Below, piece after piece: positions 25,347-33,889 of a stretch of 64,000 nt of DNA. The notes under the pieces were generated by a model. The model was given only the letters and a program-made list of their open reading frames with translations. It made no database searches and was not told the DNA's origin. The stretch is from Candidatus Latescibacterota bacterium (GTDB lineage Bacteria > Latescibacterota > UBA2968 > UBA8231), in NCBI GenBank assembly GCA_022827835.1, contig JAJEIO010000029.1, forward strand, positions 248,001 to 312,000, read 5' to 3'. A program made the position numbers and the translations under genes. Positions within the stretch are counted from its first letter, which is position 1. Each line of letters starts with the position of its first letter.

Positions 25347-26644
25347 GGGTTGCTCCTGTGATCGGTGAAGCGCTGGGCTTTGAGTTCAAAGCGCGGCAGA
25401 GTGTTCGGTGCGGCGATTTGGATGGCGGCGCGCAGGCCCAGTCGGTGGGCGAGGGCGCGTTCTACTTGGTCGGCCGTGTCGTTGGCATTGCCGTTGAGTT
25501 CTAGGCGAACTTCTAACTCGTCCAGTGCTTTGCGCCGGTGGATGTCAACGGCGAATTCGGTGACTGCGGGAAACTGGCGCACGACGTTTTCAATGGCGCT
25601 GGGATAGACGACCACGCCGCGGATGAGCAAGGCGTCGTCGAGGCGGCCGATGACGCCGCCTTGGAGTCGCTGGAAGGTGCGGCCGCAAGCGCAGGGCGCG
25701 CGATTGAGGGCGACGCGGTCGCCGGTGCGGTAGCGGATAACCGGCATGCCCGTGCGGCCGAGATTGGTGATGACCAACTCGCCCTCGTCGGCGGGTGCGC
25801 CGCTTTGCGGATCGACGATCTCGCAGATGAACTCGCCCTCGTTGAGGTGCAAGCCAGCCTGTTCGCGGCAGTCAAAACCCCAAGCGCCGACCTCAGTGGC
25901 TCCGGCGTGGTCGGAGCAGTGGGCACCCCAAGTGCGCTCGAGCTGGGCGCGGGTAGCGGGGAGGTTTGCGCCTGGCTCACCCGCGTGGATGGTGGTGTGT
26001 ACGCTGCTGGCGGCGAGGTCGAGGCCGCGCTCGCGGGCGACTTCTCCTAAGTGCAAGGCATACGTTGGTGTACAGACGAGGACGGTGATTTCGTTTTCGA
26101 GGATGGCGTCTAGGCGCTGTGCCGAAGACATGCCGCCGCCGGGGACGATCAGCGCGCCGATGTGGCTGGCTCCTTGGTGCCCGCTCCAGAAGCCGATGAA
26201 GGGGCCAAAGGAAAAGGCGAAAAAGATGCGGTCGCGGTCGCTGACGCCCGCAGCGCGATAGACTTGGGCCAAGCAGCGGCCCCACCAGTCCCAGCTTTCA
26301 GCGGTGTCGAGCCAGCGCAGGCGCTGGCCGGTGGTGCCGGAGGTTTGGTGGATGCGAGTGTAGTGCTCGGGCGGATAGGTGAGGTTCGTGCCATAGGGAG
26401 GGTGTGCGACTTGGTCGGCAGACAGTTCGGCGCGGGTGGTGAAGGGGAGGCGGGCCAAGACTTCGGCGAGCTCAGTCGAGTCGTCGTCGAGCGCGGCGAT
26501 GTCCTCAGCCTGCGTGATACCAGCCGCGTTGAGCTTTTGGCGGTAAAATGCGTTCGTCGCCAGCACTTGGCCCAGCAGGGCGTGCAGACGTTGAAGCTGG
26601 TGCTCGGCCAGCGCGTCGCGGCTGAGGCGTTCGCAGGCACTCAC
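25343..26644 (-). CDS. PaaK-like phenylacetate-CoA ligase family enzyme
   Basis: A 433-residue AMP-forming ligase of normal PaaK length. The ATP loop is IHQTSGTTGQRLRW; further core motifs are HAGEPGANLP, SDHAGATEVG and YRTGDRVALN, and a short C-terminal lid follows (GRLDDALLIRGVVVYPSAIE). A CxC pair (NRAPCACGRTF) is the usual PaaK pattern. It should activate a carboxylic acid, often aromatic, as an adenylate and transfer it to CoA or a carrier. Residues 55-62 (DSTELAEV) come from a copy of the dispersed repeat inserted in the N-terminal linker. It shares 4-bp overlaps with the TonB receptor gene and the halogenase-like gene. Confidence 0.85.
   Translation of the reverse strand: MSACERLSRDALAEHQLQRLHALLGQVLATNAFYRQKLNAAGITQAEDIAALDDDSTELAEVLARLPFTTRAELSADQVAHPPYGTNLTYPPEHYTRIHQTSGTTGQRLRWLDTAESWDWWGRCLAQVYRAAGVSDRDRIFFAFSFGPFIGFWSGHQGASHIGALIVPGGGMSSAQRLDAILENEITVLVCTPTYALHLGEVARERGLDLAASSVHTTIHAGEPGANLPATRAQLERTWGAHCSDHAGATEVGAWGFDCREQAGLHLNEGEFICEIVDPQSGAPADEGELVITNLGRTGMPVIRYRTGDRVALNRAPCACGRTFQRLQGGVIGRLDDALLIRGVVVYPSAIENVVRQFPAVTEFAVDIHRRKALDELEVRLELNGNANDTADQVERALAHRLGLRAAIQIAAPNTLPRFELKAQRFTDHRSNP
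26459..26484. repeat. Short dispersed repeat inside the CoA ligase gene
   Basis: gacttcggcgagctcagtcg with its flanks is identical over at least 25 bp to 55737-55761 and to the core of 15888-15916. It is read in frame within the ligase gene. Confidence 0.8.
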
Positions 26645-28776
26645 AGCGAATAACCTAGGGTCGCTTTGAAGGAGAAAGGAGCGGCAGGAATGACCGAGTA
26701 GGCACCGAAGCCTCGGGTCTCGTATTCGCTGCCGGTCGCGTTTTTGAGGTTTATCCGCAGCAGCCCCGGGCCTTGCCGGTAGGTCAGCCCGCAGTCGAGC
26801 GTCAGTGCGCCGTCGATCTCATAGACATTGTCCTCGGCAACGAACTGGTTGCCGACGTAGCGGATGCCGGCGGCCAAGGTGAGATTTTCGCCCAAGTCGC
26901 GGGCGGCCCACAACGTCGCTAGGTGCTCGGGCGCGAAGGCTGGCACATTGCCCGTGCGGTCGAAGATGCGGGGGACGAAGCCTTCGGCAGTGGGGACCAT
27001 TACGGATTCGTTGAAGCGCGTTAGCTCGGCGTCCAAAAAGGCGTAGGTGCCTTGGGCATACCAGCCTTGGGCTAGACGCGCTGCTAGTTCCAACTCTAAG
27101 CCCCGGGTGCGCTGGTCGCCGAGTTGCTGGGTGACTCCGTTGTCGTCGGGGATGGCGATGTGCTCTTTGTCGAGGTTAAAGGCGGCGAGGTTGGCGGTGA
27201 GGTTGCCGTCGAGCAGCGTGGCCTTGGCTCCGATTTCGTACTGGGTGCTTTCCTCGGGGTCGCGGTCGCCAACTACTTGAGAGGAAGGCGGGGCAAAGGC
27301 GCGGCCCGCATTGGCGTAGAGCGAGAAGGTTTGAGTCGGAGCGAAAATCGCGCCGATCATCGGGCTTACTTGCCGGTATTCGCGCTTGGTGGCGGTGAGG
27401 TCGTCCTCGTAGTCGATCCGGTCGAAGCGGCCCCCGAGCAAAAGCTCAAAATGAGGGCTGAAAATTATGCGATCGACAAAGTAGGGTGCCAGTGTTTGCG
27501 CGGTGGCTTGGGCTGCGGTTGCTTGGTCAGGTAGGGGAACCACGAGGGAATCGGTCCCGGCTTCCGCTGGCATGAAGGGGGCCAGACTCGGTGGCAACGT
27601 CGAGTCGAGGGTGAACAGATTGACGAACGAAAGCAATGCCACGTCGAGGGTGAAGTCGTCCGTAAGGCGGGCGATCTCTAAGCCGAAGAGAAGCTGGTGT
27701 TCAATGCCGCCAGTTTGTAGTTCTAGCAGGCCCTCGAGTTGGTTGCCGACGATCCGCTGCTGGTCGTCGAGGTCTAGCAACGTGCGGGCGAGGTCCAGGG
27801 AACCGGCCGCGTTGGGAAAGGCTCCGTTGAAGAGGGTGCCCTGCGAGGGCCAGTCGAGGCTGGTGTAGTAGAGTTTGTTGCGCAAAGTGAAATTAGACGC
27901 TAAATGCCATTCGTAATCAGCGCGCAAGCGCAGGATGGTCTGCTCGGAAAGGTCGAAGGGCGACTGGTATGAGCGGGTGCGCGGTACATCGGGCAGTGAG
28001 CCGCCGACGATGGGCAGCCCCGAGTCGGAGCGATGTTCGCTCGTCAAGTACTCAAAGTCGAGATGCAGCGTCGAGCGCTCGCCGAGGTTCAGCCGCAGCG
28101 TTGGGTTTACGGCGAGAATCGAGCTGTTTTTGTCGTCGCGGTAGCCCTCCGCGTCCTGCCACAGGGCGTTGAGACGCAGGGCGAGGTTTTGGTCGGGCAG
28201 GGCGCGGCCGGCGTCGAGGGTAGCGCGGTAAGTGGAGAAGCTCCCTAATGAGGCGTTGACGCGGGCGAAGTCGCCGGCCGAGACTGGTCGTTTGCGGACG
28301 AGGTTGATGGTGCCCGACAGCGGGTTGCCGCCGTAGAGGAAGGCACCGGGGCCTTTGAGGGCTTCGACGCGGTCAACATTGTAGAGCTGGTAGAAGGTCG
28401 CTTCGGGTTCGGGGGCTCCGTCGGAGAGCACTAAGCCGTTGGCGAGCGAGTCGAAGCCGCGCAAATAGAACAGGTCGTGAACACCGAAGTTGGTGTGGAC
28501 GCCGACGCCGCTAACATTGGCCAGCGCGTCGCTGAGAGTTGCGCCGTCTTGGGTCTCGATTAGAGGCTGGGGGACGATCCCGACGCTCAAGGGGGTCTTG
28601 TTCAGGGGCAGTGGCATTTTGGTGGCGATGGCGTTGGCACGGGGGATGGCCAGCCGCGAGCCGGTGACGATGGTCTCATCGACGACGTGGAGTGAGTCGT
28701 CGGCGCTTTGGGCATGGACAAGGGTTGTCGGCACCGCCAAGGCAAAAATTAACAGGGTGCCACGGATATTTCTCAT
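26641..28776 (-). CDS. TonB-dependent outer-membrane receptor (siderophore type)
   Basis: A 711-residue receptor. The signal peptide ends near VHAQS, a TonB-box-like VDETIVTG follows, then a plug domain (TPLSVGIVPQPLIETQDG, VHDLFYLRGFDSLANGLV, LYNVDRVEALKGPGAFLYG) and a 22-strand barrel. It ends in LGYSL rather than the more usual terminal Phe. The plug signatures are those of FhuA-like ferric-siderophore receptors. It lies inside the large operon, with the propeller genes upstream and the ligase, halogenase-like and symporter genes downstream. The cargo could be a siderophore or another iron-binding or aromatic compound handled by the same operon. Confidence 0.9.
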   Translation of the reverse strand: MRNIRGTLLIFALAVPTTLVHAQSADDSLHVVDETIVTGSRLAIPRANAIATKMPLPLNKTPLSVGIVPQPLIETQDGATLSDALANVSGVGVHTNFGVHDLFYLRGFDSLANGLVLSDGAPEPEATFYQLYNVDRVEALKGPGAFLYGGNPLSGTINLVRKRPVSAGDFARVNASLGSFSTYRATLDAGRALPDQNLALRLNALWQDAEGYRDDKNSSILAVNPTLRLNLGERSTLHLDFEYLTSEHRSDSGLPIVGGSLPDVPRTRSYQSPFDLSEQTILRLRADYEWHLASNFTLRNKLYYTSLDWPSQGTLFNGAFPNAAGSLDLARTLLDLDDQQRIVGNQLEGLLELQTGGIEHQLLFGLEIARLTDDFTLDVALLSFVNLFTLDSTLPPSLAPFMPAEAGTDSLVVPLPDQATAAQATAQTLAPYFVDRIIFSPHFELLLGGRFDRIDYEDDLTATKREYRQVSPMIGAIFAPTQTFSLYANAGRAFAPPSSQVVGDRDPEESTQYEIGAKATLLDGNLTANLAAFNLDKEHIAIPDDNGVTQQLGDQRTRGLELELAARLAQGWYAQGTYAFLDAELTRFNESVMVPTAEGFVPRIFDRTGNVPAFAPEHLATLWAARDLGENLTLAAGIRYVGNQFVAEDNVYEIDGALTLDCGLTYRQGPGLLRINLKNATGSEYETRGFGAYSVIPAAPFSFKATLGYSL

Positions 28777-30020
28777 TGAGTTGCTCCTACTATGTTTATG
28801 CGGACGATTTCTTTATTGTCGCGGAGGTAGATCCCACCGTCAACGAGCGAGGGAATGGTCTCACATCCGCTGCGGCGGAAGACTAGGGTGTTGGCCTTTT
28901 CAACGAAGCCTTCGGGCGTGGCTTGGGCTATGCCGAGATTGCAGCGTTCGCCCAAGATGACGAGGTGGCCGTCGGCGACGATCAGGGTACCCGTGCCATA
29001 GCCCCGGGTCTTCCACTTTTCCTCGCCAGTCTCGGCGTCGAGGCATTTGAGGACCGAGCCATCGAAACCGTAGAGATACCCTTGATAGTAGATGGAGGTG
29101 GCAGAGTGGTTTTGCATGTTATTATTGCGCCAGACCTCCACCACTTCATAGCCCTTGTCTGTAGCTGTGACTTCCACCACCGAGCCGCCCATACCGTAGC
29201 TGGAGGAGATAAAGAAGCGATTAGGCGGGATAAAAACCGGGGTAGCAGCGTTGGGAGATTGGCTGGTTATCCAGGGATATTGCCACAGCACCCGGCCTTT
29301 CTGCGGCGCGACCGCGATCAGCCCGTAGGCGGTAAAAAATACCGCTTGGCGCGTTTGGCCGATGGTGGCGATGATGGGAGAGGAATAGCCCCTCTCGTCG
29401 CTGCCAGCAGTCCAGGCGACCTCGCCGCTAGTTTTGTCAAAGGCGATCAGCGAATGGCCTCTCTTACTGCCCGCTTCGATTAAGACGCGGTCTCCTTCGA
29501 CTAGCGGCGACGCTGCAAAGCCCTGACCGGGCCTCACGCTGTCGAATTCGAGCACTATATCGCGGCTCCATCGTTGGGTACCAAACTGGCTGTCGAGCGC
29601 GAGGAGTTTGCCATGGGCGCTGAAGACATAGACCATCTTGCCGTCAACCGTGGGGGTGGCACGCGGACTGCCGCCGCCTCGCCATCCCGAGGGATCGTTG
29701 CCGATGGTGCGGGTGCGCCATATCACTTCGCCATTGCGGGCGTCGAGGCAGACTGCGTATTCGTATCCACTGTGGATGTACATTGTATAGAGGCGATCCC
29801 CGACTACGGACAGGCCGGAAGATCCCTGCCCGGCATGGACGCGCCAGGACTCTTTAAAAGATGGAGCTTTGCCGAATAGACCCGTCTCCGGCGAGATGCC
29901 GTTGCGGTGAGGACCGAGCCATTGCGGCCAGTCCGTCCATTGCCAGTGCGACCAATCTTGGGCCAAGGTCGGCAGGGCACCTAAGACGATGGAGAACAGG
30001 GCGGTGTGCGCGGTGCTCAT
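28773..30020 (-). CDS. Secreted PQQ-like beta-propeller (tandem paralogue 1)
   Basis: A 415-residue protein with a signal peptide (TALFSIVLGALPTLAQ) and the opening DWPQWLGPHRNGISPETGLF. Propeller blades recur as LDARNGEVIWR, LDSQFGTQRWS, FDKTSGEVAWT and LDAETGEEKWK. It is closely similar along its whole length to the two genes upstream, and ends with the shared block EGFVEKANTLVFRRSG and IVRINIVGATQ. True quinoprotein-dehydrogenase ligands are not obvious. It is probably periplasmic or surface-bound. The genes on both sides overlap it by 4 bp. Confidence 0.85.
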   Translation of the reverse strand: MSTAHTALFSIVLGALPTLAQDWSHWQWTDWPQWLGPHRNGISPETGLFGKAPSFKESWRVHAGQGSSGLSVVGDRLYTMYIHSGYEYAVCLDARNGEVIWRTRTIGNDPSGWRGGGSPRATPTVDGKMVYVFSAHGKLLALDSQFGTQRWSRDIVLEFDSVRPGQGFAASPLVEGDRVLIEAGSKRGHSLIAFDKTSGEVAWTAGSDERGYSSPIIATIGQTRQAVFFTAYGLIAVAPQKGRVLWQYPWITSQSPNAATPVFIPPNRFFISSSYGMGGSVVEVTATDKGYEVVEVWRNNNMQNHSATSIYYQGYLYGFDGSVLKCLDAETGEEKWKTRGYGTGTLIVADGHLVILGERCNLGIAQATPEGFVEKANTLVFRRSGCETIPSLVDGGIYLRDNKEIVRINIVGATQ

Positions 30021-31258
30021 TGGGCTGTCCCCACCACGTCTATGCGGACGATTTCCTTATCATCGCGGAGGTAGAGTCGGCCATCGGCCAGCGCGGGAGC
30101 TGTCCAGCATTTGCTGCGGAAGACCCAAGTGTTGGCCTTTTCGACGAAGCCTTCGGGCGTGGCTTCGGCTAGGCCAAGATTGCCTTTTTCACCCAAGAGG
30201 ATGAGGTGGCCATCGGCGAAGATTAAGGTGCCCTTGCCGTAGCCTCGGGTCTTCCACTTTTCGGTGCCGGTCTCGGCATCGAGACATTTGAGGATCGAGC
30301 CGTCAAAGCCGTAGAGGTGCCCTTGGTAGTAGATGGAGGTGGCGAAGTGATTTTCCATCTCTTTGTTGCGCCAGATCTCCTTCGCACTATAGCCGCGGTC
30401 TGTGGCGGAGACCTCCACTACACTGGCCCCCGTGCCATAGCCGGAGGAGATAAAGAAGCGGTTGGGCGGGATGAAAACCGGGGTCGCGGCGTTGACGTTG
30501 TGCCTAGTCGTCCAGGGGTGTTTCCACAGCACTTGGCCGTGTTGTGGCGCGACCGCGATCAGCCCGCTGCCGGTGAAAAACACCGCTTGGTGCGTTTGGC
30601 CGATGGTGGTGGTGATAGGAGAGGAGTAGCCCAGCTTGTCGCTGCCGGTTTTCCAGGCGATGTCGCCGCTGGTTTTGTCAAAGGCTATCAGCGAATGACC
30701 GCCCGTTCCGCCGGCTTCGATTAGGACTAGGTCTCCTGCGACTAGGGGCGACGGGCAAAAGCCCCAGCGGGGCTTCTTGCTGCCGAACTCGCGCACTAGG
30801 TCGTGGCTCCATTTTGGGGAGCCGGTCTGGCTGTCGAGCGCGTAGAGTTTGCCATAGGCGCTAGAGACATAGACCATCCCGTCGTCCACGGTAGGGGTGG
30901 CGCGCGGACCGTCGCCACCTTGCCGTTCCATTAACATACCGTCGGTGCGGGTGCGCCACAGCACTTCGCCATTGCTGGCGTCGAGGCAGACCGCGTATTC
31001 ATCGCCGCTGTGGATGTACATCGTATAGATGCGATTGCCGACGACGGACAGGCCGGAAAAGCCCTTGCCGCCTTGGACGCGCCAAGACTCTGTAAAAGAC
31101 GGCTCGCCGTCGAACAGGCCGGTTTCCGGCGAGATGCCGTTGCGGTCGGGGCCGAGCCATTGCGGCCAGCCCGTGGATTGCCAACGCGACCAATCTTGGG
31201 CCAAGGTTGGCAAGGCGTATAAGACGAGGGCTAACAGGGCGTTGCGCGCGATACTCAT
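30017..31258 (-). CDS. Secreted PQQ-like beta-propeller (tandem paralogue 2)
   Basis: The start chosen is ATG 31258 (MSIARNALLALVLYALPTLA), which gives a signal peptide and a 4-bp overlap with the upstream gene. The same frame is open back to 31894 but reads as Arg/Pro-rich noise in the shadow of the upstream gene. The 413-residue product matches its neighbours in length and blade pattern (LDASNGEVLWR, LDSQTGSPKWS, FDKTSGDIAWK, LDAETGTEKWK). It is the middle member of a tandem triplication. Confidence 0.85.
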   Translation of the reverse strand: MSIARNALLALVLYALPTLAQDWSRWQSTGWPQWLGPDRNGISPETGLFDGEPSFTESWRVQGGKGFSGLSVVGNRIYTMYIHSGDEYAVCLDASNGEVLWRTRTDGMLMERQGGDGPRATPTVDDGMVYVSSAYGKLYALDSQTGSPKWSHDLVREFGSKKPRWGFCPSPLVAGDLVLIEAGGTGGHSLIAFDKTSGDIAWKTGSDKLGYSSPITTTIGQTHQAVFFTGSGLIAVAPQHGQVLWKHPWTTRHNVNAATPVFIPPNRFFISSGYGTGASVVEVSATDRGYSAKEIWRNKEMENHFATSIYYQGHLYGFDGSILKCLDAETGTEKWKTRGYGKGTLIFADGHLILLGEKGNLGLAEATPEGFVEKANTWVFRSKCWTAPALADGRLYLRDDKEIVRIDVVGTAQ

Positions 31259-32502
31259 TGGGTCGCTCCTTGTACATTGAGGCAGACGATCTCGCTTTCG
31301 TCGCGCATATAGAGGCGGCCATTGGCCAGCGAAGGAATGGTCCAGCAGCGGCTGTCGAAAGCGGGGTAGCTGGCCTTTTCGACAAAGCCTTCGGGCGTGG
31401 CTTCGGCTATGCCGAGATTGCCTTGTTCGCCCAAGATGATGAGGTGGCCGTCGGCGATGAGCAGGGTGCCCTTGCCGTAGCCTCGGGTCTTCCACTTTTC
31501 TTCGCCGGTCGCGGCGTCGAGGCACTTGAGGATTGAGCCGCCAAAGCCGTAGAGATGGTTCTCGTAGAGGACCGAGGTGCCGAACTCGTTTTCCATCTTT
31601 TTGTTTTGCCAGACCTGCTCGACGGCGAGGCTGTCGCCGTTGCCCTTGATTTGCAAGACCGTGCCGCCGTTGCCGTTGACGGTGGAGAAAAAAATTCGGT
31701 CGGGCGCGATGAAAACGGGCGTCGCCGCGCTGACGTCGTAGCGGGTTTTCCAAGGGTAGCGCCAGTAAACGCGGCCGTCTTCCGGTGCTAGGCCGGTAAG
31801 CGAATAGGCCGTGAAATAGGCGAGTTGGCGGGTGCCGGCCGCAGTGAAGGCGATGGGCGATGAATAGCTCATCTTTTCGTGGAGGGCGGTCCAAACGGTT
31901 GCGCCGGTGGCTTTGTCGAGGGCTACGGCGGTGACCGGGGTTGTGCGGTCGATGGCCATATCGACGACGAAGTTGCCGTCGTGGCCGCCGGCTTCGACTA
32001 GGAGCAGGTCGCCTTCGACTAATGGGGAGGTACTAAATCCCCACCTCGGCACTTCGCTGCTGAACTCGGCGACTAAGTCCTTTTCCCAGATCGGCGTGCC
32101 AGTCGCGGCTGCGAGCGCGAAAAGCTTGCCGGTGGCACCGAGTACATAGACGATTTCGCCATCGACGGTGGGCGTCGAGCGCGGGCCGTCGCCGCCTTGG
32201 GTTTCCTTGTAGTAAGGACCGGTGCGGTGACGCCAGAGTTCCACGCCGGTCTCGGCGTCGAGGCAGATGGCGAACTCGTCGTCGCCTTGGGCGAACATGG
32301 TGAAGGCCCGGCCGTCGGCGATGGAGATGCTAGAGAAGCCATTGCCGAGCGGGACGCGCCACGCTTCCGCAAAAGGCTGCTCGGCGGTGAAGAGACCAGT
32401 TTCGCTGGAGATGCCGTTGCGCTGGGGGCCGAGCCACTGGGGCCAGTCGGCCGCTTGTGCAGCGGCGCTCAGGAACAGTAGAAATGCGATTGCGCTTTTC
32501 AA
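31255..32502 (-). CDS. Secreted PQQ-like beta-propeller (tandem paralogue 3)
   Basis: A 415-residue protein with a signal peptide (AFLLFLSAAAQA) and the opening DWPQWLGPQRNGISSETGLF. Blades include LDAETGVELWR, LAAATGTPIWE, LDKATGATVWT and LDAATGEEKWK. It is the most divergent of the three tandem copies and carries a short extra segment (GNFVVDMAIDRTTPVTAVAL) before the third blade. It follows the radical-SAM gene by 13 bp, and its stop overlaps the next paralogue by 4 bp. Confidence 0.85.
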   Translation of the reverse strand: MKSAIAFLLFLSAAAQAADWPQWLGPQRNGISSETGLFTAEQPFAEAWRVPLGNGFSSISIADGRAFTMFAQGDDEFAICLDAETGVELWRHRTGPYYKETQGGDGPRSTPTVDGEIVYVLGATGKLFALAAATGTPIWEKDLVAEFSSEVPRWGFSTSPLVEGDLLLVEAGGHDGNFVVDMAIDRTTPVTAVALDKATGATVWTALHEKMSYSSPIAFTAAGTRQLAYFTAYSLTGLAPEDGRVYWRYPWKTRYDVSAATPVFIAPDRIFFSTVNGNGGTVLQIKGNGDSLAVEQVWQNKKMENEFGTSVLYENHLYGFGGSILKCLDAATGEEKWKTRGYGKGTLLIADGHLIILGEQGNLGIAEATPEGFVEKASYPAFDSRCWTIPSLANGRLYMRDESEIVCLNVQGATQ

Positions 32503-32515
32503 TGGTGCCTCCTAC

Positions 32516-33889
32516 TCAGGTATAGCGTGCGTTGCGGTATTGGGTTTGGTAAAAGTCGGGCAGAAGCTGATCGACGCGCATGAGGCCCTCGTCGGTCAAT
32601 ACGACCGAGTTCGCGTCGAATTGGAGCATGCCCTCGTCGCGCAGGCCGCTGAGTGCCGTGGCGAAGTGGGTGACGATATCGGTACCGAATTTGGTGCGAA
32701 AATACGCGGTGTCCAGCGCGCCTAATTTGAGTTGCAGGATCACCTCGCGGGTGAGTTGCTCTTCGCGGTTGGTGGCAAAGGCGCGGTGGATGGGGAGGTC
32801 GCCGCGGTCGATGGCGGCGAGGTACTCGTCCCATTGCGGCGCGTTCTGATAGTGGACGCCACTCAGGTGCGAGAAGGAGGCGACGCCGGTGCCGATCATG
32901 TCTTGGCCGGTCCACACGGCGTCGCGGTACACGAAGCGGGCGTCGGGCGTTTTCTTCATGGTGTAGGCGCTCGAACGCACGTACCCGGCGGCGGCTAGTT
33001 GCTCGAAGGCGTAGGCGTGCCAAGCGCGCTTGGTCTTCCAGTCGGCCAAGGCCAGCGGCTCGCCGTCGCCAGCGAGCAGATCCTTGGAATAGACCGTGTT
33101 ATAGGGTAGCTCCATCTGATAGACGGTGACGCTGTCGGGGTCGAATTCGATGGTTTTTTGCACGGTCTGCCGCCAGCTCGGCCACGTCTCGCCGACCATG
33201 CCGGCGATTAGATCGACGTTGACCTGATCGAAGTCGAGCGCGTGGATCCAGGGCATGACTTGGTAGATTTCCTTGCTGACGTGAGCGCGGCCGTTGTGGC
33301 GCAGGATCTCGTCGTCGAGGTTTTCTATTCCCAGGCTGAGGCGGGTGACGCCGATGGCGCGGATAGCTTCTAATTTGGCTTGAGTTAGGGTGCCCGGCTC
33401 GCACTCGAAGGCGATTTCGTCGGCGTGGTCCCAGGGCATGGCGTCTTTGAGGCGCTGGACTAAAGAGCGCAGGTGGCGCGAGCTGATGTAGGAGGGTGTG
33501 CCGCCGCCAAAGTAGATAAAGTGCAGTGGCCGGTCTTTGACTGCTGGCTGCTGGGCGTAGTGTTCCACTTCGCGGGCGAGGGCGTCTAAGTAGGTTTGGA
33601 TCTGCTGGCTGTTTTTGTCCGTATAGACGCGGAAGTAGCAGAATTTGCAGCGTTTGCGGCAGAAGGGGATGTGGAGGTAGAGGCCGAGTTTGGTGTCGGG
33701 ATGCGGATGGTCGGCGAGTGCGCGGTGCACCTGCGGGACATCTTCCTCACTCCAGAATGAATAGGCCGGGTAGTTGGAGACAAAGACGCTGCCGACCTCG
33801 GTTTCGGTGCGGTCGCTGCGGGTGGTTGCTGGGTCGCTGCTGGGTTGGGACTTTTGGGTCGAAATGTTAGGTACAGTTTCATCACTCAT
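32516..33889 (-). CDS. HemN/HutW-like radical SAM enzyme
   Basis: The start chosen is ATG 33889 (MSDETVPNIS), overlapping the upstream propeller stop by 4 bp. The 457-residue protein has the radical SAM motif YLHIPFCRKRCKFCYF (CxxxCxxC with the aromatic of HemN-type enzymes), then YFGGGTPS, ECEPGTLT and GIENLDDEILRHNGRAH, and a HemN C-terminal domain. HemN oxidises coproporphyrinogen III; ChuW/HutW relatives open haem or act as methyltransferases. Its place two genes upstream of secreted propellers and in the same operon as a TonB receptor makes a haem- or tetrapyrrole-related role possible, but true HemN cannot be excluded. Confidence 0.8.
   Translation of the reverse strand: MSDETVPNISTQKSQPSSDPATTRSDRTETEVGSVFVSNYPAYSFWSEEDVPQVHRALADHPHPDTKLGLYLHIPFCRKRCKFCYFRVYTDKNSQQIQTYLDALAREVEHYAQQPAVKDRPLHFIYFGGGTPSYISSRHLRSLVQRLKDAMPWDHADEIAFECEPGTLTQAKLEAIRAIGVTRLSLGIENLDDEILRHNGRAHVSKEIYQVMPWIHALDFDQVNVDLIAGMVGETWPSWRQTVQKTIEFDPDSVTVYQMELPYNTVYSKDLLAGDGEPLALADWKTKRAWHAYAFEQLAAAGYVRSSAYTMKKTPDARFVYRDAVWTGQDMIGTGVASFSHLSGVHYQNAPQWDEYLAAIDRGDLPIHRAFATNREEQLTREVILQLKLGALDTAYFRTKFGTDIVTHFATALSGLRDEGMLQFDANSVVLTDEGLMRVDQLLPDFYQTQYRNARYT

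Noticed and set aside
30017..31894. A 625-codon open frame longer than the propeller gene inside it
   Set aside because: The first 212 codons are Arg/Pro-rich and run over the upstream gene; the signal peptide and the 4-bp overlap place the true start at 31258.
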